Shown one piece after another: positions 20,536-30,806 of a DNA stretch of 64,000 nucleotides. The stretch's first letter is position 1. The number at the start of each line of letters is the position of its first letter. The DNA is from Microstegium vimineum (Eukaryota; Streptophyta; Magnoliopsida; Poales; Poaceae), in assembly GCA_022036555.1 (NCBI GenBank), contig CM039126.1, positions 27,075,935 to 27,139,934 on the forward strand. Reading direction: 5' to 3'. A program made the position numbers and the translations under genes. The notes under the pieces were generated by a model. It had not been told where the DNA came from and made no database searches. It saw nothing but the letters and a program-made list of their open reading frames with translations.

Positions 20536-22758
20536 CTAGTCTAGGTAGCGTGCGTTGGCCAAATCATCTCCATTTGTTGCGACTGAGTAGATATCTTTGC
20601 GAACTTGGCGGCGTCGCCTTTCTCCTTCAACAACCATGCTACCCCCAAAGATGGAGTACGTCGTTGAAGGTGGTCGGAACTTCGACGCTGGCGGTTTTTG
20701 GTCTTTGCCCTTGTGGGAGTTATCTTTCTTTGCTCTCTTGTTGCTTCTTCCTTTTATTGCTGACTCAAGTAGCTCACAATCGCACATGGAATGTTTGGAG
20801 TTTTTATGTATGGGGCACAGGCCGTCGAGGATCTTCTCATAGCCAGCATTGTAGTTCTTCCTTCGTCGGGCATTCGTGTTGGTGATGTAGCGGTTATAAC
20901 ACCTGTAATCGTACCTCTGTGGGTAGCGCTCGGAGTTGCCTGACCGGTAGTCCCGGTGGTCGTCGGTCCTTACTTCACCGCGGTAATCTGGTTGGCGGTC
21001 GCTACCCCTTCCGTGTTCCATAGAGCGAGAGTGGCACCGCCTATTCTCCCTGTTGCGAGTGGCGTCGTCTTGATTGGCGTAAGGATTCTCGATCGTCATG
21101 AGCTCTTCTATGGTTGTTATGCTCTTCCACGCCAACTTGTTCCGGAGATCGTCCGTCCACAGGCCATTGGAGAAGATGGTGATGGCCTCTAGGTCGGAGA
21201 TCTCTGCGATGCTCAACCGCTTGTCGGAGAAGTGACTGATGTACTCGCGGAGGCTCTCGTTGCTCCTCTGATGGACGCTCTCCAAGTCGTACCTCGTCCC
21301 AGGCTGGACACATGTAGCCTTGTATGTCTTGATGAAGATTTCCTTGAGTTGCTCCCAGGTGTCGATGGTGCCTTCTGGGATCTTCTGGAGCCAGCTATTG
21401 GTGGAGGTCGACAACATCACCGGCAGGTAATTAGCCATCACGTCTTGGTTCCCTCCGGCGGCGTACATGGTGATTTCGTAGGTGGACGCCCATTGCTCTG
21501 GGTTTGCCTTGCCATCATACTTCTCCACCGATGTAACTCTGAAATTCTGGGGCCACTAGATGGCATGTAGACGAGCGGAGAAAGGGCGCAAGCCCCCAAT
21601 GGCTCGAGGTGCTGGCGGCGGTGTGCGACCATGTTGGGGATTGTCATTATCGTACCATGGGGATCTGCGTCGGTGTTCCCTTAGAGGGCTTCGGCGCGCT
21701 GGTGCAAGTGTTCGATCGTGTCGGGGTCTTTCGCCGTCATTGTGAGGTGGGGATCCTCGTCTATGCTCCCTCGGAGGGCTTCGGCGCTCTGGTGTAGGTG
21801 CTCGATCCCGCCGGGGGCCTTCGAGCTCTTCATCGTTATGGGGTGGGGATCCTCGCCTGGGCTCCCTTGGAGGGCTTCGAGGGTGGTTTCTGCTGTGGGA
21901 CTGGGAGGAGAATTCGGGCGGAGGACCCGCTTTGTTGACCTGGACCATAGCCGCCATTATATGGGCTTCTATCTTCTCGATCTCGGGTGTGGAGGGGAGC
22001 TTGGATAGCTCGCAGGTAGCTACCGCCAGATTGGCGCTGGGGGTCAGGTACACCGGAATGTCACCCATCTGGTCGAACTCATGCTGGAGGTTGCGTCGTG
22101 GCAGGCGATCGTGATTCCTCTGCTCCTGCTCACGTTGTTCTTGTGCGACGTGTTCCTGCTTGCGACGCTCCTGCTCGCGCCTCTCCTAGTCGCGACATTC
22201 GAGGTCGTGCCTCTGTGCACGTTCGGTGTTGTGCTATTCTCTCATGACACGTTCGGCATCTATCTCGTTGTCTGGGGCGACGCTGTTGGCGGAGACTTGA
22301 AAAATTAATCCTCCGACGCCCAGAGGGAACTCCGACAAACTGCTGGTCGATCCGGAGGAGTCGGCGGTTTCGGTCCTCACGATGGTGGCCGAGCCCAAAG
22401 AGATAGTGCCGTCGAGTGACACTGCCCGCTCGGAGTCACTGGGGATTGCGGAGATGACGATGGTGTTTACGATGGGGCCCACCAGGATCTGATCGGAGAC
22501 GAACCGGTACATTTGGCGCTGGAAGACTACCACCTGATTGCTGAGTCCATGAGGCATCATCGGAGGAGAGCGGGTAACCCTGGTCGTCACAGCCGTCGTC
22601 TTCGTCGGGGTTCGGTGATGGTGTGGTTGGCGGCCGTGGTGGCCAGAGAGTCGGCGTCGTGCCGTCTGCACAAGGTCGAGGCACGGTGCCAGCCGTCGGG
22701 AGGACCATTGAATCCGGGAACGTAACCGCTTGACGAGCCATGAAGCCGATGCACACAC
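20536..22758 (-). pseudogene. Tat-1 gag
   Basis: The region starts just inside the PBS. An N-terminal frame (22758-22234) is unlike known domains. A Glu/Arg/Gln-rich stretch follows, then Arg/Ser/Pro repeats with the unit SPPREHRRGSPPHND (about 21640-21900). The retrotransposon gag domain then reads KYDGKANPEQWASTYEITM, LPVMLSTSTNSWLQKIPEG, WEQLKEIFIKTYK and SLREYISHFSDKR. The C-terminal CPIHKNSKHSMCDC is a Cys/His segment in place of the usual knuckle. Stops at about 22231 and 21556 break the frame. Gag is the part most needed in cis or trans for packaging. Confidence 0.84.
21640..21900. repeat. Imperfect tandem repeat in Tat-1 gag
   Basis: About three units of roughly 85-100 bases, each containing gagggcttcg and ggggatcctcg-like segments; they encode repeated Arg/Ser/Pro-rich peptides on the minus strand. 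Confidence 0.7.
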
Positions 22759-22760
22759 CC

Positions 22761-22776
22761 CCTACCTGGCGCGCCA
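22761..22776 (-). promoter_or_regulatory. Primer binding site of Tat-1
   Basis: Minus TGGCGCGCCAGGTAGG lies two bases inside the 5' LTR. TGG at this position is the expected complement of a tRNA CCA end. I do not assign the tRNA species. Confidence 0.75.
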
Positions 22777-22778
22777 AC

Positions 22779-23244
22779 TATCGATGAAATATGCGTCGTA
22801 GTATACCTAGGGGGTACCCTACGGTAGTAGATTGTAGGCGGATGTGTGGCGACGGCGATCAAGCGTAACACTGAGAGCGTAGACACGGCGATTTATACAG
22901 GTTCAGGTTGGCAAATCGCCGTAATACCCTACGTCCTGTGTTCTGGTGGCTGGATTGATGTGAGTATTAGGTTACAAGATCTGTAGATGATCTGAAAGAG
23001 AGATTTTGGAGGGGGTCCCTGCTCGCCTTATATAGCCGGGGAGCAGGGTTACAGTTTCCATATCCTAACAGATTACGATTGCTCCCTTAAGGCAAGGGAT
23101 CCGAGTCTATCTACTAGGATCTTCCTTGGCGAGCACGACGGGCTGGTCGTGTGCCGCAAGGCCTCACGGGCTGGGCCGTCTTCTGGTCAGTGGTCGGTAG
23201 GCCCATAAGGTCCCTAGGGATATGTCGAGGTAATATCCCCAATA
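22779..23244 (-). mobile_element. Tat-1 5' LTR (466 bp)
   Basis: Pairs with 9307-9792. Minus TATATAAGG (plus 23026-23034) is the core promoter. The outer end on plus is ccccaata, one base off the expected ...aaca, followed at once by the TSD gatac (23245-23249). Confidence 0.9.
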
Positions 23245-23249
23245 GATAC
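23245..23249. repeat. Target site duplication gatac (right)
   Basis: Right copy of the Tat-1 duplication. Confidence 0.9.
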
Positions 23250-23957
23250 CCCTTCATCCCCTACTTGATGGGCTTTGGCTATTTCTCAAAGACCCCCATA
23301 GATAGAAGACCGAATTACCTAGCCCTAAGACATTGTAATCCAAGTTGAGTAACTCTTAGCCACTCGTTTGAATGGATGGACCCGCTTCCTGCCAGGAGTT
23401 GCCATCCTGTCGACGCAACGTCCAGGATTCCACCATGTGCCATCCCCACTTCCTCGGAAGCTCCGCCTGGGTTTTGAGGACCAAACCCGCAAAACCCGCC
23501 ACCGGTAGCTTTCGGCTCAACTACCGAACCCCGAGTTTTGAGGCCCAAACTCGGAACCGTCCTCCGGTGGTTTTGCGGCCCAAACCACCAAACCGCTCAA
23601 CTCGAGCCACATTGTCCTCGCCCGGTCGGACTCCGAGTCCCCTGAGCCTCCGCTTGACCCGCTCGTTCGCCGTCTTGACTTGGTCGACTCGGTCTACCTC
23701 CATGTCTTCTCGCACTCACCGGTGCCAAGTACTAGCCACCACAGCTAGTCCTCCGGCGCCCATGGTCCCTCAGTCCGAGCCCTGCTTCCGCCCTTCACCG
23801 CTCTCAGTCCATCGGCACGGCAAGCCTCTACTCGACCTTCTCCACACCATTGACCACTGTCTCCGAGCATAGCACCTGCACACCACAAGCCGATAGACAG
23901 GCACACACATGCTTTCACAAGAGGTTAGTAAAACCGCTCAAAACTGAAATACTCACA
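23250..23957 (-). mobile_element. Copia B 5' LTR, 5' part
   Basis: This sequence continues the LTR interrupted at 9306 (gaggGATAC then cccttcatcccc). On minus it runs toward an LTR start near 23940-23957 with gagcggttttactaacctcttgtg and gtgtgtgcctgtc. The outer boundary is not certain; TG at minus 23957 is a candidate. Plus-strand open frames here show no domain. Confidence 0.6.
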
Positions 23958-25989
23958 TGTTGAGCAATCACTCATCATCAAAGCTGAACTACATGGGTAC
24001 ATATCAACCATGTGTTTGCAAATATCAAGAGTATATAATGACAGATGCGACAACTATGAATACAAAATATAGGAGAGTTTTGCCGACGTCAAGAATGGCG
24101 CCGATGAGGTTCCAAAACTTGACCTTGAGGGGTAGATCGGACATAACAGCAAGTGGGCAGGGGACGTTGATGCTTCGTCAAGGTGGTCGCCTCCCTGCGA
24201 CAGTGTGACACAGCGGCACGAAGGCCGATATTAGGCAAGAACACAGACACAAGGAGTATATGAGGTAGCTCTTACACCGGGAACTCACTGGGTGCACGAG
24301 ATTGCAGCGCCAACGACAATGGGCGAGCAGAAGTGTCGTTGGAGGGGTTCGGCAATGTTGTAGGTGATGTCGCGGAGGGCAGTGCCAAAGCAGAGCGGGT
24401 TGTCGCCATTGTTGTGGCAAGGCTGGGCTCGACACGACGTCCAGTGGTGGTCGAGGTGCAGCTACAGCCGCGGAAGTTGTCAGGGTCTCATCGTGGCGCG
24501 TCCGTGGGTTGCGAACGACTAGGTGCTTGGCATGGTGGTGCTTGCGGACGTCGTCGGAGCGAGGCTGAGGAGGGCTCACGACACGGCTCTGGCAGCGGTT
24601 GGTGTAGAGCAGGGAGCAGCCGGGCTGGTGGAGCAGCGCGGTCACGACGTGACATCAAGGCAGCGCAGTTCGGGGACGTCGTGGCGGCGCGGAGGAGTGT
24701 GGCAGGGCGACGCCGCAGGCTTGATGGCGAGGGCGGACCACGGCATCGGCACGGCCAGCAGCTCGGCATGGCTGCAATCGGTCGGGCGACGTCACGGGTG
24801 GCATGAGCAGAAAGCGCGAGGGTTCGGCCGACGTGGTGCTAGAGGAGGCGATGCGGAGGGTCACAAACACGGCCGAGGCCACGACAGCGACCGGCGTGGC
24901 TCCGGCTTGGCAACGTCGAGGTGGAGCGGGAGTAGCTGCTCGGCGCGGACTCGCGAGATGGCAGGAGTAGGTGGAAATAGCGGTGCGAGTTGGGATGAAG
25001 AGGGGAGCAGAGTGGCAACGGCGGCATTTATACGCGCGAGTGGCTAGGGTTGCCGAGGCACGGACAGCGATGTGCCTCGGCGTCCGTACAGAGGCGTGCG
25101 TGGCGCACATCGGGCGAAGGAGCTTGGAGGCCAGGATGTGGGCTCGCGTGCGCGGCTCGTTGGAGTCACGAGCGTGTGCGGGTTCAGGTGCGTGTCGCGC
25201 GGCTCACGGGCGCGTGCATGGGGCCGGGTGCGCTGCATCGTGGGTGCAGCGCGCGGTAGTGCGTGGGGGCGCGTCCATGGGGACGAGCGCGCGGGTGGAG
25301 CGTCCCGCGCGGCTTCCGTGGTCGTGGCACGGCTGGGAGCGCTAGGGTGCCCAGCTTGGGTTTCGGGTGGGGGGTGCAGCGCTGGGCCTCGTGGGCTAAG
25401 GGGGAGGCAGGGGCGTGGTGTTGCCACTGGGGCTGCGGGGGTGAGCAGGCCAGGGGGGATGGGAGGTGGTCGGTTGGGCCTGCTGGTGCTCATGCTGGGC
25501 CAGCGCGAGTTGCAGTTTGCGGATTGGCCAAGCGAGAGAGGTTAGGAGGAAGGAAAATGGGTTTTCCTATTATGAAATATGATCGAACTCGAGATGGAAT
25601 TCAAATGAAACTCAAGAAGAATTTAAAAGGACATTTAGGGGGATTTGGTTGGATGTGAAGGGCACGATTCGGTGGGAGAGTTGGGGTGATTTAAAATGGA
25701 ACTTTGACTTGAGGAGGAATTACAAGAGGTTCAAAAGGAATATGATCAGGAAAAAAGGAGGGGAAGTGCTACGGATTTGTGCACTCCAATCTCTAGCGAA
25801 AACTCCACTCGAAACCATAACGAGAACCAAGACATCCTTCTACAACCAAGTCTTATATGTATGTAACGATTCGTTAGTAAACTCCCTTAGGGTTAGCTCG
25901 ATTTCACCTAGCAACTACATGCTCCACACATTACATGAAAAAGTTTTTGAAAGTTAGTATTTTTTGTTGTTAGAAAACATGGGTTGTTA
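23958..25989 (-). mobile_element. LTR-like sequence, probable truncated long LTR
   Basis: Read on minus it begins TGTAACAACCCATG at 25989, then has an AT-rich segment (to about 25550) and a GC-rich block (25550-24300) with ggcccag-type motifs. This is the layout of G1, G2 and the D LTR. The left end has no clear CA terminus and meets the Copia B LTR. Direct sequence similarity to G1 and G2 is weak by eye. High-GC open frames on both strands in this block lack domains and look like composition artefacts. Confidence 0.45.
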
Positions 25990-26092
25990 CAGTTTCTACG
26001 TGGGATGGCTCAGAATAATTAGAATCAAGGCAACTCTGACAGGCAAGCTGCGAACCACTTCAACACGTTCAAGGACTTCCTGGACACCAAGC
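25990..26092 (+). pseudogene. Element D gag, N-terminal fragment
   Basis: Encodes MAQNN, a stop, then NQGNSDRQAANHFNTFKDFLDTK, the linker before the Tekay/Del gag domain. It is cut at 26092 by element C and resumes at 36604 with PPIFKEAEEPL. The usual N-terminus and PBS are missing; the break with the LTR-like DNA at 25989/25990 is abrupt. Confidence 0.75.
26088..26092. repeat. Target site duplication caagc (left) of element C
   Basis: caagc at 26088-26092 and 36599-36603 exactly flank the TG/CA ends of element C. Confidence 0.93.
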
Positions 26093-27306
26093 TGTTGACG
26101 GTCCATAAGTACCAATTTTAACCGTCAACTAAACAAGGAAAAGGATCTAAATGAAACCCATAGCTAGAATTAGGGTTTATACTGACAGAATTCCATGAGT
26201 TTTGGTGAATCTCTGTTTCTACTGGTGGTTATCAGGAAATACCAAGGAAAGGCCCACATGTCATGTTTACATAGAGATAATTATCAACCGCAATATTTTC
26301 TGTACTCTAGAAGGATCCAGGAGACACTAGAACGAACGGGAGGCGGAACGGGCCCGGAGTCAGGGCGCCTGCCCTAACCCCTAGGGCGCATGCCCTACTT
26401 TTCTGACCAATCAGAGTCAACTTCGCGGATCGTGCTCCACCGCCTTTGAGGATCAATCTAAACCATTCGCCTAAGGTCGGTTTGATCCGACGGCTAACGT
26501 TCATTTGAGGAGGCTATATAAGCAAGGCCCCTGACCCCCTGAGGATGATCTCATCTCATTATTTTTCTCCAGAGCAAAAGCTAGGGTTTCAATTAGAGAA
26601 GGAGAGAGGCCCCTCTAGTTGTCTAGATCTAGATCTTCTAGTTCTAGTTCATCTAGTTGTAATTAGAGGTGAGAGAGAGGAGAGAGCTAGGAGGAGTCAG
26701 ATCTGTCGGATCTTCCTAAACATTGTACCTTTGCAGCATCTAGTTTGGAGCAATCTCCAGGTTCTTCATTTTTTATTTCTAAGTATCTTATTTCAGTTCT
26801 TACTTTATTCTATTTACGGGATCTCCGCTCATATTGAGTGCTCTAGTTTTCGTACAGAACTTGAGTAGTAATCGATAGTGTAGACATGGTGTCTAGACTA
26901 GAGTTTGCCTGAGTTTGCACCCAATCCTACGGATAGTTGTGGTAGCCCCAGAGGTGACAACTCTGTAAGGCCTTTGTAGTCCACCACATTTGGGTTGGTG
27001 TTTTCGTAGAGCTTTTGGCAGCCTCCCCCCGACTACCTTGTTCCCAGTCTTATTCGAGAGTCGGGAAGGTACTATTGCTCCAAACTAAGTAGAGTACAGT
27101 GGGCCTTTGATTAGATAGAACCCCTTAGAAAACTCTAAAATCTCTCTTTACCCAGTTATCATTCTTTCATTGGATGTTCTTAGTTCTTCTATAGTACACT
27201 TCGCGTTCCCTGTGGAAATCGATACCCTTGGAATACTCCCGGGTGAAAGCTACAGCGGTATCCATGCACATGCGGATTTATTTGTGTACGTTAAGAAATA
27301 CCAACA
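26093..27306 (+). mobile_element. Element C 5' LTR (1214 bp)
   Basis: TGTTGACGGTCC to AATACCAACA. A TATATAAG box lies at 26515-26522. The 107-codon frame at 26545-26868 is identical in both LTRs but lies in the presumed R/U5 and has no domain. The LTRs are nearly identical in the second half, with more differences in the first 200 bases. Confidence 0.93.
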
Positions 27307-27313
27307 AGCTTTC

Positions 27314-27331
27314 TGGCGCCGTTGTCGGGGA
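27314..27331 (+). promoter_or_regulatory. Primer binding site of element C
   Basis: TGGCGCCGTTGTCGGGGA, seven bases after the LTR end. This matches the common Athila-type priming site (one base from the usual GTTGCCGG). Confidence 0.88.
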
Positions 27332-27427
27332 ACGGTGGCTTTGCTAGTTTCGAACCAAGTCATCCGTTTACGTTTTTCTTATTTCCTTTTTACCACCTTT
27401 CTCACCTTACCATTTTCATCTTACCAC

Positions 27428-28390
27428 ATGGATTCCATTCCTATCTATAAATACTCTGCTCCAAAGGGCGACATGTTGGAGCCTCCACCATATTCAAACC
27501 CCATTCTTACAGATGGCTATGAGCTTCGCCCTGCTTTCATAGCCATGGTTCGGGAGCAACCTTTCTCTGGGCTAGAAAACGAAAATCCTTACACCCACCT
27601 TAGAGAATTTGAGCAATTGTGTTCTTGCCTCATCATTGCTGGCATGACACAAGAGACCTTAAAATGGAAATTGTTTCCATTCTCACTTTTGGGAAGAGCA
27701 AAACAGTGGTATGCTCATTTTGTAGGAAGCGTAAATGGGAATTGGGATGAACTTCGAGACAAATTTTGTCTTGCTTTCTTCCCTCTTTCTAAAATTGCAG
27801 CCCTTAGAATTGAAGTTCTTCAGTTCAAACAAAAAGAGAAAGAGACACTAGGTGCAGCTTGGACTAGGTTCATAAGCCTTATCAATTCTTGTCCAAACCT
27901 TTCCTTGCTAGACAATGTCTTACTTTATCACTTCCATCTTGGTCTTAACAAGGAATCTGCTCTCCACCTTGACCTATCTTCAGGAGGATCGTTCTCGCAC
28001 AAAACTATTAGTGAAGGAGAAGCCATTCTAAATAAAATTCTTGAAAATACCCCTTACACTAGAGTTTTTGATGAATTTCCCGAAGATGAAGTCGAGCCAA
28101 GCCCCGAACAACAAGAGGAGGAACAAACAACCGAATCTAAAATTCCTTCAAATCCTTCGAATGATTTGGTTGCCATAGAACCATATCCTATGGGAATACA
28201 ACACTCTTTAGAGAGTGATGAACCACATCCTTATATGTTCCTCTCTGAAATCGAGGTAGATCTTTTTGAAGATTTTGGCAACACATCGAATTTTCTAGTT
28301 CAAGTGAAGCCTCTGGTACACTCTGCATCATTTGATGATGAGAGTCTACACAATGATGCTTTCCTTTTAGAGCACATTAAAGGACTCTAA
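27428..28390 (+). CDS. Element C gag
   Basis: An open frame of 321 codons. I choose ATG 27428 (MDSIPIYKYSAPKGDM), downstream of the LTR and PBS, since the longer frame starts inside the LTR. The retrotransposon gag domain is clear: HLREFEQLCSCLIIAGMTQ, KLFPFSLLGRAKQWY, WDELRDKFCLAFFPLSKIA, ETLGAAWTRF, LLYHFHLGLN. The acidic C-terminus (PEDEVEPSPEQQEEEQ) has no zinc knuckle, usual for Athila-type gag. It is uninterrupted, unlike the rest of the element, and would form the capsid. Confidence 0.85.
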   Translation: MDSIPIYKYSAPKGDMLEPPPYSNPILTDGYELRPAFIAMVREQPFSGLENENPYTHLREFEQLCSCLIIAGMTQETLKWKLFPFSLLGRAKQWYAHFVGSVNGNWDELRDKFCLAFFPLSKIAALRIEVLQFKQKEKETLGAAWTRFISLINSCPNLSLLDNVLLYHFHLGLNKESALHLDLSSGGSFSHKTISEGEAILNKILENTPYTRVFDEFPEDEVEPSPEQQEEEQTTESKIPSNPSNDLVAIEPYPMGIQHSLESDEPHPYMFLSEIEVDLFEDFGNTSNFLVQVKPLVHSASFDDESLHNDAFLLEHIKGL

Positions 28391-28399
28391 GCCATCATG

Positions 28400-29130
28400 A
28401 GCCGTGAGTGGTCGGTAGAATCGGAGTTATCCACTGAGGTATCCTGAATCACCGCTCCCTCAGATATTATACTTTGCAAACTTATGGGAATCACCATAGA
28501 GGCTCACTATAGTCCTATCGCTGGGATAAATATAATTTCAAGGGCTTCAGCCCAACATCTTTGCCCCAACAAATCTTTGATCCCATCACATAAGCTTCTA
28601 AGAATTCCGTCTGGAGTTATTCTTGAAAGTTATGGGATCATAAGGTCCATTCCTTTACGCATAAGAGGGCTCGAGTATCGCTTAGATTTTTACCAAACAA
28701 GGATCACCTAAAGTTGAAGCTAGGCAATTCTTCTATTGATGTTAATATTTTAAGATCAAATAATGCAATAGTAGAACCCAATCCCAAACAAGACCCTATT
28801 GAGGAAGTCTTAGTGGCATTTCTAGAAGACTGGTCTCAACCAACTCTTGATGATGAACACTTCACTCAAGAAGAGGAAGAGCTAGCAGAACCTATCGAAG
28901 TAGATCCTTTAGAAGTGCCATCACAACCCTCAATCAAGTTAAAACCTCTTCCTTCTGGCTTGAAATATGTCTTTCTAAATAATAACCAAGAAACTCCTAT
29001 GATTATAAGTGACAAGCTTTCCCAAGAGGAAACCAATAGACTTGTCACTATCCTAGAAAGACATAAATCAGCCTTTGGCTACTCACTCCATGGTCTCATT
29101 GGAATTAGTCCAGTTCTTTGTACTCATTGA
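28400..29130 (+). pseudogene. Element C protease-like and linker region
   Basis: Frames 28484-28711 (MGITIEAHYSPIAGINII...) and 28714-29130 flank a stop. The first has a retropepsin-like pattern but no D-S/T-G catalytic loop, in contrast to CDLGTSVNVMP in relative F. The second is the acidic linker before RT, ending in RHKSAFGYSLHGLIGISP, which immediately precedes RT in Athila pol. Protease identity is therefore by position. Confidence 0.6.
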
Positions 29131-29139
29131 ATTCCCATC

Positions 29140-30035
29140 GATCCTAATTCGTCACCTTCGAGGGAACCACAACGAAGACTTAACAATGCTATGCGAGAGG
29201 TTGTTAAGAAAGAGGTCTTGAAACTTTTGGACACCGAGATTATTTATCCTATGTCGCATAGTGAGTGGGTTAGCCCTCTCCAAGTTGTGCCAAAGAAAGG
29301 AGGGATGACAGTTGTAAGAAATGAGAAAAATGAACTCATACCTCAACGCACTGTCACTGGGTGGCGCATGTGCATTGACTACTGGAAACTTAACAAGGCT
29401 ACAAAGGAAGATCACTTTCCGTTACCCTTCATTGATGAAATGTTGGAACGGCTTGCAAAGAACTCTTTCTTTTGTTTCCTTGATGGTTATTCCGGATATC
29501 ATCAAATCCCGATCCACCCTGATGACCAAAGTAAGACCACTTTTACATGCCCTTATGGAACTTACGCATATCGACGAATGTCGTTTGGATTGTGTAACGC
29601 TCCAGCTTATTCCAACGGTGCATGATGTCTATTTTCTCTGACATGATCGAGAAAATCGTGGAGGTGTTCATGGATGATTTTACCGTCTATGGCAAAACCT
29701 TTGATGATTGTTTAGAGAATATAGACAAAGTCTTACAGCGATGTGAAGAAAAGCACTTAGTCCTGAACTGGGAAAAATGTCATTTCATGGTCCGGGAAGG
29801 AATAGTGCTAGGGCACAAGGTGTCTGAGCGTGGGATAGAAGTGGATAGAGCAAAGATTGAAGTAATTGAGCAACTTCCACCTCCCACAAATGTGAAAGGA
29901 ATCCGAAGCTTTCTTGGCCACGCAGGGTTCTATAGGCATTTCATTAAAAACTTTTCCCAAATCACTAGACCCTTGACTAGCCTTTTAGCCAAAGATGTAC
30001 CTTTCGTTTTCACTAATGAGTGTTATGAAGCTTTT
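29140..30035 (+). pseudogene. Element C reverse transcriptase
   Basis: RT domain: VVKKEVLKLLDTEIIYP, WVSPLQVVPKKGG, WRMCIDYWKLNKATKEDHFPLPF, FCFLDGYSGYHQIPI, FGLCNAPA. After a one-base frameshift near 29605 comes VFMDDFTVYG, the catalytic x-DD box, then GHKVSERGIEV and SFLGHAGFYRHFIKNFS. Another frame change falls near 30030. RT copies element RNA in particles; the catalytic aspartates are intact but the frame is not. Confidence 0.88.
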
Positions 30036-30717
30036 TGAAATTCTCAAGAAAGCACTCATTTCAGCTCCAATCATCCAACCACCCGATTGGATGCTACCCT
30101 TCGAAATTATGTGTGATGCTAGCGACTTTGGAGTAGGTGTTGTCTTAGGCCAAACCAAGGATAAAAAGCACTACGCTATTTCCTATGCTAGCAAAACCTT
30201 GTCTGGGCCACAACTCAATTATACCACCACTGAAAAAGAGTTGTTGGCAGTAGTCTTTGCGATAGACAAGTTTAGATCTTACTTAGTAGGAGCTAAGGTA
30301 ATCATTTATTCAGATCATGCTACTCTTAAATACGTGCTCACTAAGAAAGATGCTAAACCTCGACTTATAAGATGGATTCTTTTACTCCAAGAATTTTACA
30401 TAGAAATAGGAGACAAGAAAGGAGTAGAAAATTCAGTAGCTGATCACTTGTCTGGGCTTCAACATAAAAATGAACATGAATTGCCTATTAATGAGTATTT
30501 AAGGGACGAGACAGTCCTCAAGGTAGCACACTCGGACCCTTGGTATGCGGATATTGTGAATTATATGGTTTCAGGATATGTTCCATCAGGAGGTGACAAG
30601 AGAAAGCTTCAGTATGACTCTCGTTGCCACTTGTGGGATGATCCGTATCTCTATTGGGTTTGTGTTGATGGACTGCTACGGAAATGTGTCCCAATGGTTG
30701 AAGCCATGAAATCATAG
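29995..30717 (+). pseudogene. Element C RNase H and integrase zinc region
   Basis: RNase H of the Ty3/Gypsy kind: [56 protein letters not shown] and VADHLSGL hold the acidic active-site residues. It runs on to [11 protein letters not shown] and CVPMVEA, where a frameshift separates it from the HHCC integrase zinc finger (RMHASPYGGHYG, in another frame at 30720-30800). Confidence 0.88.
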
Positions 30718-30806
30718 ACAGAATGCACGCATCACCTTATGGAGGACACTATGGAGTGTACCATACACATGCAAAGATCTAGCAAAGAGGATTTTACTGG
30801 CCGACA

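Larger units (their letters stand above)
9307..23244 (-). mobile_element. Tat-1: non-autonomous Tat-type Ty3/Gypsy element with antisense gene
   Basis: Complete from end to end on minus: 5' LTR 23244-22779, PBS 22776-22761, gag, protease, an antisense multi-exon gene, a polypurine motif abutting the 3' LTR, 3' LTR 9792-9307. The 5-bp TSD gatac is intact. No reverse transcriptase, RNase H or integrase reading exists between protease and antisense gene, so it must have moved using proteins of an autonomous relative. It contains two younger insertions (CACTA, G1); without them it is about 9 kb. The protease DGGGALN and the FIIADFKIAYNAILG segment, plus the antisense ORF, place it in the Tat lineage (family knowledge). 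Confidence 0.9.
4191..23957 (-). mobile_element. Copia element B (SIRE-like), interrupted by a solo LTR and by Tat-1
   Basis: On the minus strand: 5' LTR in two pieces (23957-23250 and 9306-8117), initiator-Met-type primer binding site, split gag, protease, GAG-pre-integrase and integrase. It ends inside integrase at the junction with element A. The 5' LTR halves read continuously across the Tat-1 target duplication. B is distinct from A in sequence, so this is a second family member and not a duplication. Stops and frameshifts are scattered throughout. The 3' half of pol and the 3' LTR are absent. Confidence 0.85.

Noticed and set aside
24178..25545. Many long open frames on both strands in a GC-rich block
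   Set aside because: High GC suppresses stop codons; the peptides are Arg/Ala/Gly-rich without domains and overlap on both strands.
26545..26868. 107-codon ORF, identical in the two LTRs of element C (also 35837-36160)
   Set aside because: It lies in R/U5 of the LTR; identity reflects LTR pairing and low divergence. No domain, and the F LTR copies do not keep it.
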